This document shows, piece after piece, positions 1-5,959 of a stretch of DNA of 12,294 nucleotides. Position 1 is the first letter of the stretch. Every line of letters starts with the position of its first letter. The translations under genes were made by a program, and so were the position numbers. The DNA is from an uncultured Lachnospiraceae bacterium (GTDB lineage: Bacteria > Bacillota_A > Clostridia > Lachnospirales > Lachnospiraceae): the NCBI GenBank assembly GCA_905207905.1, contig CAJLNC010000071.1, forward strand, positions 1 through 12,294. Reading direction: 5' to 3'. The notes under the pieces are model-generated. The model made no database searches. It saw nothing but the letters and a program-made list of their open reading frames with translations, and had not been told where the DNA came from.

Positions 1-53
1 AACCCACGTATCTAGCTTGGAAGGCTAGTGTTCTACCATTGAACTACACCCGC
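1..53 (-). tRNA. tRNA-Gly (anticodon TCC), 3' part cut off by the window edge
   Basis: The minus strand gives a tRNA 5' end with acceptor strand GCGGGTG (positions 53-47), a D arm containing GTTCAATGGTAGAAC, and an anticodon arm of stem CTAGC, loop CTTCCAA, stem GCTAG. Loop position 34-36 reads TCC, which decodes GGA/GGG glycine codons. The variable region and the start of the T arm (GTGGGTT) are visible, after which the window ends, so the T loop, the 3' acceptor strand and any CCA are missing. It has its own promoter about 40 bases upstream and is not part of the sugar operon. Further tRNAs may follow outside the window. Confidence 0.93.
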
Positions 54-90
54 ATGTAAAATTTATTCTCTTTTTCTTGAGCACTCCAAG

Positions 91-119
91 AGTATAACAC
101 ACTTTTTTTATTCTTGCAA
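91..119 (-). promoter_or_regulatory. Sigma-A-type promoter of the tRNA-Gly
   Basis: On the minus strand, a TTGCAA -35 box (119-114) is separated by exactly 17 bases from a TATACT -10 box (96-91). Transcription should begin near position 84, about 30 bases before the tRNA 5' end. A 9-bp inverted repeat (TTGCAAGCA at 114-122, TGCTTGCAA at 147-155) overlaps the -35 box; this may be chance. Confidence 0.75.
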
Positions 120-153
120 GCATTAATTTAATTTTTTTCACTTTTTTGCTTGC

Positions 154-211
154 AAAAAAGACAGAGAAACCTCTGCTTTCATTAAAAATTTTTATAGAAA
201 CAGAGGTTTCT
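154..211 (-). terminator. Rho-independent terminator after the last LacI-family gene
   Basis: An 11-bp perfect inverted repeat (AGAAACCTCTG at 165-175 and CAGAGGTTTCT at 201-211) can extend inward through TTTC/GAAA pairs and an AT-only palindrome. The transcript could therefore fold into one long hairpin. Reading on the minus strand, the stem is followed by CTGTC and a run of six T (159-154). It lies about 48 bases beyond the stop codon of the regulator at 259-1260 and before the tRNA promoter, so it ends the regulator or operon transcript. Confidence 0.75.
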
Positions 212-258
212 TGTGAAAACAGGACTTTTCATAAAGCTGTTTTCTCTCCTGCTTCCTC

Positions 259-1260
259 TCATCCGAGAGAACGCACACTTTCCCGCTCAATAAACTGGGT
301 ACAAACCTGTATCTTCAGTTTGGGACTCTCCGGCTCCTGCATCATCTCCCGGAGACGCCGCACTGCAAACCGTCCAATCTCCTGCTTAGGAACCCGCAAT
401 GTAGTAAGAGAAGGAGAAGAAATGGAGGAGAAGGACAGGTCGTCAAATCCCACCACCGATACATCCTCTGGAATCCGGATTCCATACTCTCTCATGGCCT
501 TCATTGCTCCCAGAGCAATCATATCGTTATCTGCAAAATACGCAGTTGGAAGCTCTGGTTTTCCCTCCAGAAAACGTTTCATATCCCGGTAAGCTCCATC
601 CATGTCAGATGTCAAAGTCACTATATACTCTTCTTTCATGGACAAATGGGCTTTCTGAAGCGCAGTCTGATATCCCACTCTCCTGGAACGAAAAGGTTTA
701 ATTCTCATGCTCCCCTGAAGGTAGCCAATCTGACGATGCCCTCTTCCAATCAAATATTCCGTAGCCATTCTGGCCGAATCCGCATTATTGATCAGCACCG
801 CATTAAAAGTCATATCTTCTTTCCAATAATCAATCACCACAAACGGTGTTGTCATCCCCCGGATCAATTCTACATCTTCATCCATAAGCTCCGTTCCAAG
901 AAGGATCACAACAGAAGCCTTATCGTTCTGCAGCCAACGCATCTGTTCCTCATAATTACTTTCCCGCTTGTCCAGATGGCACATTACCATTTCCATGCCG
1001 CAGGCCCGGCACTCCTGCTCTGCTCCGGCAATCATCAATGGAAAAAAAGGCGTCTCCTCCACAATCACCCCATTTCTTTTAAACATCACAAATTTTACTT
1101 TTCTGATTTTGTTCTCGTCAAAATATCCAAGATTCTGAGCCGCTTTTAAAATCTTTGCAGAGGTCTCTGCGTTGACTCCCTTTTTGTAATTTAATGCGTT
1201 CGAAACCGTGGCAGGTGAAAAACCTGTAATCTCGCTAATCTGTTTAATGCTAACTTTCAT
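259..1260 (-). CDS. LacI-family transcriptional regulator, copy 1
   Basis: This 333-residue protein is a sugar-responsive DNA-binding repressor or activator of the LacI/GalR family. The N-terminal helix-turn-helix covers about residues 4-24, with the characteristic segment SPATVSNALN. A periplasmic-binding-protein-like effector domain runs from about residue 55 to the end and contains the family motif VSVVGFDDL. The usual hinge segment after the helix-turn-helix (PNxxARxL) is absent. Only about eight residues separate GY at 45-46 from the first strand of the effector domain. My hand alignment gives about 75% identity to the neighbouring regulator at 1559-2578, with residues 12-37 identical. 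An AAGGCGG ribosome site precedes the ATG, and a 298-base upstream gap holds its own candidate promoter and a palindrome. It probably controls this sugar locus and perhaps itself. The effector is unknown. Confidence 0.93.
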   Translation of the reverse strand: MKVSIKQISEITGFSPATVSNALNYKKGVNAETSAKILKAAQNLGYFDENKIRKVKFVMFKRNGVIVEETPFFPLMIAGAEQECRACGMEMVMCHLDKRESNYEEQMRWLQNDKASVVILLGTELMDEDVELIRGMTTPFVVIDYWKEDMTFNAVLINNADSARMATEYLIGRGHRQIGYLQGSMRIKPFRSRRVGYQTALQKAHLSMKEEYIVTLTSDMDGAYRDMKRFLEGKPELPTAYFADNDMIALGAMKAMREYGIRIPEDVSVVGFDDLSFSSISSPSLTTLRVPKQEIGRFAVRRLREMMQEPESPKLKIQVCTQFIERESVRSLG

Positions 1261-1283
1261 AACCGCCGCCTTTCTTCCTCAAC

Positions 1284-1373
1284 TGCTGTAAAATAGGGAA
1301 GCTTCCCTCTGCAATTTTAATTTTATCAAAAAAATTATAAAAATATTTTATATGTTTTTTTAATTTTACAGCA
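1284..1373. repeat. 11-bp inverted repeat flanking the palindrome and promoter region of the downstream regulator
   Basis: TGCTGTAAAAT (1284-1294) and ATTTTACAGCA (1363-1373) are perfect reverse complements, 68 bases apart. The inner arm touches the 14-bp palindrome at 1295-1308. The outer arm overlaps the candidate -35 box of the regulator at 259-1260. The pair could be two operator half-sites or binding sites for a looping regulator; a chance match in AT-rich DNA is possible. Function is inferred only from position. Confidence 0.45.
1295..1308. promoter_or_regulatory. Candidate operator: perfect 14-bp palindrome
   Basis: AGGGAAGCTTCCCT is a perfect palindrome lying 35-48 bases upstream of the ATG of the regulator at 259-1260 and downstream of its candidate promoter. 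Two-fold symmetric sites of this size are typical of dimeric LacI-family repressors, and this position would allow autorepression. Its centre is GC (AAGCTT) and not the CG step favoured by hinge-helix LacI proteins, which fits the hinge-less regulators here. I saw no second full copy in the other gaps of the window. Confidence 0.5.
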
Positions 1374-1374
1374 A
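1345..1374 (-). promoter_or_regulatory. Candidate promoter of the regulator at 259-1260
   Basis: On the minus strand, TTGCTG (1374-1369) is followed after 16 or 18 bases by TATAAA (1352-1347) or TAAAAT (1350-1345). A perfect TATAAT also occurs at 1339-1334 but lacks a good -35 box. The region is very AT-rich, so the exact boxes are uncertain. Any of these would place the 14-bp palindrome inside the 5' untranslated region. Confidence 0.4.
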
Positions 1375-1558
1375 AATCCGATAAAACGCAACTTATATCT
1401 ATTTCTATATGCTAAACATCCGTGTACATGGAACAACACCAAAAATCCAGTAAGTTTCATGGTTTGAGGCGTCTCGTCCTATGTATGCTGATGCTAACTT
1501 CTTCCCCGCGTACCATCTTAAACAGATCTAATCTACTAATCCTATTTTTTCAGTTTCT
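1375..1558. other. Intergenic region between the two LacI-family genes, no gene found
   Basis: This is the part of the 298-base gap that follows the stop codon of the upstream regulator. I see no convincing reading frame, tRNA or strong hairpin followed by a T run. No clear terminator therefore separates the two regulator genes, and read-through from the operon into the second regulator is possible. A short imperfect symmetric sequence (AGGCGTCTCGTCCT, 1467-1480) is the only structure noticed, and it is weak. Confidence 0.5.
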
Positions 1559-2578
1559 TTACTGCATCCGCTCATTCAGATCCCGAACACTGTCCCTCTC
1601 AATAAACTGAGTGCAGGCCTGAATTTTCAGTTTTGTTCCATCCCCGTCCTGAATGATATCCCGCAGGCGGCGCACTGCCATTCTTCCCATCTCCTGTTTA
1701 GGCACCCGAAGCGTAGTCAGTTGTGGTGTAAAAATCGAAGAAAAAGACAAGTCATCAAAGCCAACCACAGAAACATCCTCCGGGATTCTGATACCAAATT
1801 CCTGAAGTGCTTTCATGGCTCCCAAAGCAATCATATCATTATCTGCAAAATAGGCAGTAGGAAGCTTAGGACTGTCCTGCAAAAATTTCTTCATATCATT
1901 GTATGCGCCATCCATATCCGGAGACAAGGTGATCACATATTCCTTCCGCAGGCTCAGTCCGGCTTTTCGCAAAGTATTATAATACCCGGAGGCTCTGGAA
2001 CGAAAAGGTTTGATTCGGAGACTTCCCTGAAGATAACCAATCTCCTGATGACCTTTCCCAATAAGATATTCCGTAGCCATCCTAGCCGAATCCGCATTGT
2101 TAATCAGCACTGCATCAAAATACATATCCTCCTTCCAATAGTCAATCACCACCAGAGGGCCGGACATTCCCCTAATCAGCTCCAGATCTTCCGCTTCGTC
2201 CATCAGCTCTGTTCCCAAAAGAATCACCGCTGAGGTATTATCCTGCTGCAGCCACTTTACCTGCTCCTTATAATTAGCATCCCGCCTGTCTAAGTTGTAC
2301 ATCATCATTTCCATGCCGCAAGCTCTGCACTCCTGCTCCACCCCCGTCACCATCAACGGGAAGAAAGGCGTGTCATCCACCACCGCCCCATTTCTCCGGT
2401 ACATTACAAATTTCACCCTAGTGATCCGGTTTTCATCGAAATATCCCAGATCCCTAGCAGCTTTTATGATCTTTGCGGAAGTTTCCGCATTTACCCCCTT
2501 CTTATAATTCAGTGCATTGGATACGGTTGCTGGTGAGAATCCGGTAACTTCGCTGATCTTTTTTATGTTTACCTTCAT
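1559..2578 (-). CDS. LacI-family transcriptional regulator, copy 2
   Basis: This 339-residue LacI/GalR-family regulator is a paralogue of the protein at 259-1260, differing by a two-residue insertion near residue 130 and six extra C-terminal residues. The helix-turn-helix is at residues 4-24, and the sugar-binding domain runs from about residue 55 with VSVVGFDDL near the C-terminus. Like its sister, it lacks the canonical PNxxARxL hinge. A strong GAGGAGGAAGG ribosome site lies just before the ATG. The gene begins 29 bases after the kinase stop codon with no terminator between, so it is probably the last gene of the catabolic operon and subject to the same induction. Many substitutions relative to copy 1 lie in the effector domain, so the two copies may sense different ligands while binding similar DNA. 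That is inference. Confidence 0.93.
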   Translation of the reverse strand: MKVNIKKISEVTGFSPATVSNALNYKKGVNAETSAKIIKAARDLGYFDENRITRVKFVMYRRNGAVVDDTPFFPLMVTGVEQECRACGMEMMMYNLDRRDANYKEQVKWLQQDNTSAVILLGTELMDEAEDLELIRGMSGPLVVIDYWKEDMYFDAVLINNADSARMATEYLIGKGHQEIGYLQGSLRIKPFRSRASGYYNTLRKAGLSLRKEYVITLSPDMDGAYNDMKKFLQDSPKLPTAYFADNDMIALGAMKALQEFGIRIPEDVSVVGFDDLSFSSIFTPQLTTLRVPKQEMGRMAVRRLRDIIQDGDGTKLKIQACTQFIERDSVRDLNERMQ

Positions 2579-2607
2579 TGCCTTCCTCCTCGCTTACTTT
2601 TCTGTCT

Positions 2608-4086
2608 CTATCTGGTACGCACCATCTCCACAGCTTCCTTCCAGCCCGCATATTTCTGCTGTCGCAACCCCATCTCCATCAGAGGTTGGTAATTGGTTCG
2701 CTTTATTTTCCCGAAGATATCTTTCGTATAAATGCCTGCTGAAAGACCGGCCGCATAGGCGGCTCCAATGCCGGAAAGCTCCTCTGCATCCGGAACCCTC
2801 ACTGGGATTCCCAACATATCACTCTGGAACTGCATTAGATACTGATTTTTAGTGGGGCCTCCGTCCACTCGCAGCTCGCCAATCTGAATGCCGGAAGCCT
2901 GGCTCATCAAACGGACAATATCCGTGATCTGATACACAATGCAATCTAAGGCCGCCCGCACTACTTCACATTTTCCGGTGGTTCTGGTGATTCCGCTGAT
3001 AATCCCCTTTGCCTTACTGTCCCAATAGGGGGCTCCCAATCCAGAAAAGGCCGGCACCAGGTAGGTATGATCCTTAGGATTTGCCTCTCTTGCCAGAGTC
3101 TCCGTCTCCCCTGCAGAAGTGATCAGCTTCAGATCCTCCTTCAGCCAGGTAATCACAGCTCCCGTATAGTTAATATTTCCCTCCAGAACATAGTTGACTT
3201 TTCCGCCCATAGACCACGCCAGAGAGGTAACCACTCCCAAATCTGTAAATACCGGCTGCTCTCCGATATTCATCATAATAGAAGACCCGGTACCGTAGGT
3301 AGTTTTGATCATTCCCTTTTCCAGGCATCCCTGACCCAATAAAGCCCCATGGGAATCTCCCAAAACTCCGCAGATGGGGATAGGATGATCCAAATATCCT
3401 TCGAAATCTGTGCTTCCGTAATCTCCGTCTGAATCCGTCACTCTGGCCATACAGCTCTCATCAATCCCAAACAGCGCTAAAAGCTCCGAATCCCAACAAA
3501 GTTTTCGAATATTAAACAACTGTGTCCTAGATGCATTTGAGTAATCTGTCTGAAAACGTTCTCCTTTTGTAAGCCGGTAAACCAGCCAGCTGTCAATAGT
3601 TCCACAGGCGATCTCTTCTTTTTCTGCCGCCTCTTTCACTCCGGACACATTCTGAAAAATCCATGAGAGCTTGGCTGCAGAAAAATAGGGAGAAAGCTGC
3701 AGACCAGTGCGTTCCTTCACCATGGCTCCGACTCCTTTTGTATCCAACTCCTCACAGATCGCTGCCCCTCTGGCACATTGCCACACAATGGCATGGTACA
3801 CTGGCTTCCCGGTACGCTTATTCCAGCAGGCAGCAGTTTCCCTTTGATTGCTGATGCCCACAGCCGTCAGCTCAGATTTGTCAATCCCTGCCTTTTCCAC
3901 CAGATTCTTTACTGCTTGAATGGTATTGCTGTAAATTTCCTCAAGATCATGTTCTACCCAGCCTTTTTCATCTATAATCTGCCGATGGGGCAAGTCTGTC
4001 CTGCAAAGCAGGTTACCCTTCTCATCAAACAGAAGTGCCTTCGTCCCCTGGGTACTCTGGTCAATGCCCAACACATACTTCGCCAT
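2608..4086 (-). CDS. FGGY-family carbohydrate kinase, glycerol-kinase-like; probable ketopentose kinase
   Basis: This 492-residue cytoplasmic kinase transfers phosphate from ATP to a sugar or polyol. The N-terminal phosphate-binding motif is GIDQSTQGTKA (7-17). The two FGGY signatures match at Y134-W142 and G361-D381. The adenosine motif DGG is at 408-410 and a C-terminal SGIGAAYAAGL at 438-448. Overall it is closest in layout to glycerol kinase: R82-E83, W102, Y134 and catalytic D244 align with the E. coli GlpK residues. The position of GlpK Gln246 is Ser245, and that of Phe270 is Ser269, both substrate-pocket changes. With a sugar isomerase and transketolase upstream, I infer a ketose kinase acting between them. 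The upstream ribosome site (AAGGGA) is weaker than in neighbouring genes and lies behind a GC-rich hairpin. Glycerol, erythritol or xylulose kinase remain possible. Confidence 0.88.
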   Translation of the reverse strand: MAKYVLGIDQSTQGTKALLFDEKGNLLCRTDLPHRQIIDEKGWVEHDLEEIYSNTIQAVKNLVEKAGIDKSELTAVGISNQRETAACWNKRTGKPVYHAIVWQCARGAAICEELDTKGVGAMVKERTGLQLSPYFSAAKLSWIFQNVSGVKEAAEKEEIACGTIDSWLVYRLTKGERFQTDYSNASRTQLFNIRKLCWDSELLALFGIDESCMARVTDSDGDYGSTDFEGYLDHPIPICGVLGDSHGALLGQGCLEKGMIKTTYGTGSSIMMNIGEQPVFTDLGVVTSLAWSMGGKVNYVLEGNINYTGAVITWLKEDLKLITSAGETETLAREANPKDHTYLVPAFSGLGAPYWDSKAKGIISGITRTTGKCEVVRAALDCIVYQITDIVRLMSQASGIQIGELRVDGGPTKNQYLMQFQSDMLGIPVRVPDAEELSGIGAAYAAGLSAGIYTKDIFGKIKRTNYQPLMEMGLRQQKYAGWKEAVEMVRTR

Positions 4087-4129
4087 ATATTTTTCCCTTC
4101 TTTTTTCTATTTATCTCTAATATCACAAA

Positions 4130-4172
4130 GGCCGCCGCCAGCGGTCTGAAACAACCCTCTCCAGCAGCGGCC
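4130..4172 (-). terminator. GC-rich hairpin between transketolase C subunit and kinase; attenuator or RNA-stabilising element
   Basis: On the minus strand GGCCGCTGCT (4172-4163) can pair with GGCGGCGGCC (4139-4130) to form a 10-bp stem with two G-U pairs and a 23-base loop. It is followed by only TTT, so it is a poor intrinsic terminator. It sits just after the transketolase C-subunit stop codon in a 96-base gap. It may partly stop transcription or protect the upstream mRNA from 3' decay, lowering kinase and regulator expression relative to upstream genes. Confidence 0.5.
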
Positions 4173-4182
4173 ATCTATCCTA

Positions 4183-5115
4183 TCAGGCTAATGCTTCCTC
4201 AACTATCTTTGCAATTCCCTGAGCATTCAGCCCGTAATGATCAAACACCTCTCTGGAGGTTCCAGTGATCACCGGGGCATCTGGAAGTGCCATATTTATC
4301 ACTTTTCTGGGACAATTTGCAGCAACTACCTGGCTGACCATAGAACCAAGTCCTCCAAAGGGGGAATGTTCTTCCACACTCACTACGATCTTAGCATTTC
4401 CTGCCGCCTTCTTGATTCCTTCTTCATCCAACGGCTTTACACAGTACATATCCAGTACCGTAACACGAATGCCTTTTTCTTTCAGAAGCTCTGCCGCTTC
4501 ATAAGCTGGTCTTACCATTTCTCCACAGGCAATAATGGCTGCATCGGTTCCTTCGCAGAGTACGGTAGCTTTGTCCATCTCAAAAGGAACCTTGCCTTCC
4601 TCATAAATATCTTCCACAGGATTTCTTCCCACCCGAATGTATGCCGGCTTTTCATCCTTTAAAAGAGCCTCCACCAGGCATCTAGTCTGGAACCGGTCGC
4701 TGGGAATATACACTCTCATATTGGGAATCGCTGCCATGGCTGCAATATCCTGTGCGGAATGATGGCTCATGCCAAGAGCTCCATAACTTACACCTCCACT
4801 AATGCCGATCAGTTTTACATTGGTATTGGAATAAGCGCAGTCGATCTTCGCCTGCTCATAACTTCTGGTAGACAAAAAGCAAGCTGGAGATGCCGCATAA
4901 GGCTTCTTGCCACATTTTGCCAAACCGGCAGAAATACTCACCAAATTCTGTTCCGCAATCCCTGTCTCCACAAACTGCTGCGGATAAGCATTTGCAAAGG
5001 GTGTCATTGACGCGGATCCTCTGGAATCGCTGCACAGTACTACAATATCCCTATCCTTTTTTGCCTGCTCCATCAGCACATCGCAGATAGCCTGGCGGTT
5101 TGCAATCTTATTCAT
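4183..5115 (-). CDS. Transketolase C-terminal subunit (pyrimidine-binding and C-terminal domains)
   Basis: This is the second half of a two-subunit transketolase, 310 residues from the chosen start. It holds the thiamine-pyrophosphate pyrimidine-binding domain, with the catalytic glutamate E55 in TGIAEQN and the histidine pair H118-H119 in the phosphate/substrate region. The transketolase C-terminal domain starts near residue 185 (DAAIIACGEM). It must pair with the product of 5108-5938 to form active sites. I chose the ATG at 5115 because AGGGAGG lies 9 bases upstream and the conserved domain begins directly with NKIANRQA. The frame is open to an ATG at 5148, but that would overlap the upstream gene by 41 bases. 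With the chosen start the overlap is 8 bases, which suggests translational coupling and equal output of both subunits. The substrate could be a standard pentose phosphate or a special one such as apulose-4-phosphate. Confidence 0.92.
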   Translation of the reverse strand: MNKIANRQAICDVLMEQAKKDRDIVVLCSDSRGSASMTPFANAYPQQFVETGIAEQNLVSISAGLAKCGKKPYAASPACFLSTRSYEQAKIDCAYSNTNVKLIGISGGVSYGALGMSHHSAQDIAAMAAIPNMRVYIPSDRFQTRCLVEALLKDEKPAYIRVGRNPVEDIYEEGKVPFEMDKATVLCEGTDAAIIACGEMVRPAYEAAELLKEKGIRVTVLDMYCVKPLDEEGIKKAAGNAKIVVSVEEHSPFGGLGSMVSQVVAANCPRKVINMALPDAPVITGTSREVFDHYGLNAQGIAKIVEEALA

Positions 5116-5938
5116 GAAGCGCAGCCTCCCTTCTGGTTTCCAGATCACTCATGATCTGGGTATATTCTTCCTCTGTAGGTACTTTGTGGTGCCAGTTTGC
5201 CTTATCCTCCATCACAGAAGAACCAAATCCCTTTATGGTATTGGCAACTACCACAGTGGGGCAGCCTTTTACTGTCTTGGCCTCGTCAAAGGCCTTGTTC
5301 AGCGTTGGGATGTCGTTTCCGTTTACACTGATCACATGCCATCCGAAGCTGGCAAAACGCTCCTCCAGACAGTCATGGTGCATCACATCCTCCGTAGAGC
5401 CGGAGATCTGCAGACGGTTTCGATCTACCACAGCGCAAAGATTATCAAGCTTGTACTGAGAAGCAGCCATCACGCCCTCCCAGACAGAACCTTCTGCCAG
5501 CTCCCCATCTCCCATCACTACATAAACTCTGGAAGGACTTTCATTCATCTTCTCAGCCAGCGCCATCCCCACGCAGACCGGAAGACCGTGTCCTAAGGAA
5601 CCAGAATTCATCTCAATACCCGGCAGCTTATTGTTAGGGTGTCCGATAAAGGGAGAACCGAATTTAGAAAACTCTTCAATCACCTGCTCAATAGGGAAAA
5701 AGCCTTTTTCTGCTAAAACCGCATACAGCGCCTCCACAGAATGGCCCTTGCTGAGAATGAATTTATCCCGCTTGGGATCTGTCCAGTTCTCAGGCCCCAC
5801 ATTCATTGCATGAAAATATAAAGATACTAATGTATCCATAACGCTCATATCGCCGCCGATATGTCCCGCTTTTCCCGACATAATCATCCGCACCACATCC
5901 TGGCGCAGCCGAAAGGACTTTGCTGTTAAATTTTCCAT
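5108..5938 (-). CDS. Transketolase N-terminal subunit (thiamine-pyrophosphate-binding)
   Basis: This 276-residue protein is the diphosphate-binding half of a split transketolase, which moves a two-carbon ketol unit between sugar phosphates. Visible motifs are GHIGGD (25-30), SKGH (63-66), GSLGHG (113-118), and the thiamine-pyrophosphate motif from GDGE (143-146) to N174 in DRNRLQ. The histidines H26, H66 and H117 match the conserved active-site histidines of transketolases. Length is normal for split-type N subunits, while single-chain transketolases are over 600 residues. A strong AAGGAGGAG precedes the ATG, 21 bases after the isomerase stop codon. A dedicated split enzyme inside a sugar operon points to a pathway-specific role. 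The product resembles the type called apulose-4-phosphate transketolase subunit A in D-apiose pathways, but this is not proven by sequence. Confidence 0.93.
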   Translation of the reverse strand: MENLTAKSFRLRQDVVRMIMSGKAGHIGGDMSVMDTLVSLYFHAMNVGPENWTDPKRDKFILSKGHSVEALYAVLAEKGFFPIEQVIEEFSKFGSPFIGHPNNKLPGIEMNSGSLGHGLPVCVGMALAEKMNESPSRVYVVMGDGELAEGSVWEGVMAASQYKLDNLCAVVDRNRLQISGSTEDVMHHDCLEERFASFGWHVISVNGNDIPTLNKAFDEAKTVKGCPTVVVANTIKGFGSSVMEDKANWHHKVPTEEEYTQIMSDLETRREAALHE

Positions 5939-5959
5939 AGTCTCCTCCTTCTTTCCCTC

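Noticed and set aside
1..258. tRNA-Gly as an integration site of a genomic island containing the sugar locus
   Set aside because: The tRNA 3' end, where an attachment repeat would lie, is outside the window, and no integrase or flanking repeat is seen.
1467..1480. AGGCGTCTCGTCCT as an operator or terminator after the regulator at 1559-2578
   Set aside because: The symmetry has mismatches and no T run follows on the minus strand, so it is too weak to call.
1422..1610. Small plus-strand frame in the gap between regulators
   Set aside because: No ribosome site, no recognisable content, and it runs into the end of the regulator gene on the other strand.
2608..4086. Calling the kinase glycerol kinase (glpK)
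   Set aside because: Fold and many residues match, but two substrate-pocket positions differ and the neighbours are sugar isomerase and transketolase, so only an FGGY kinase call is supported.
5116..5148. Earlier start for the transketolase C subunit
   Set aside because: The extra 11 residues do not resemble the family, and the AGGGAGG site fits the ATG at 5115.
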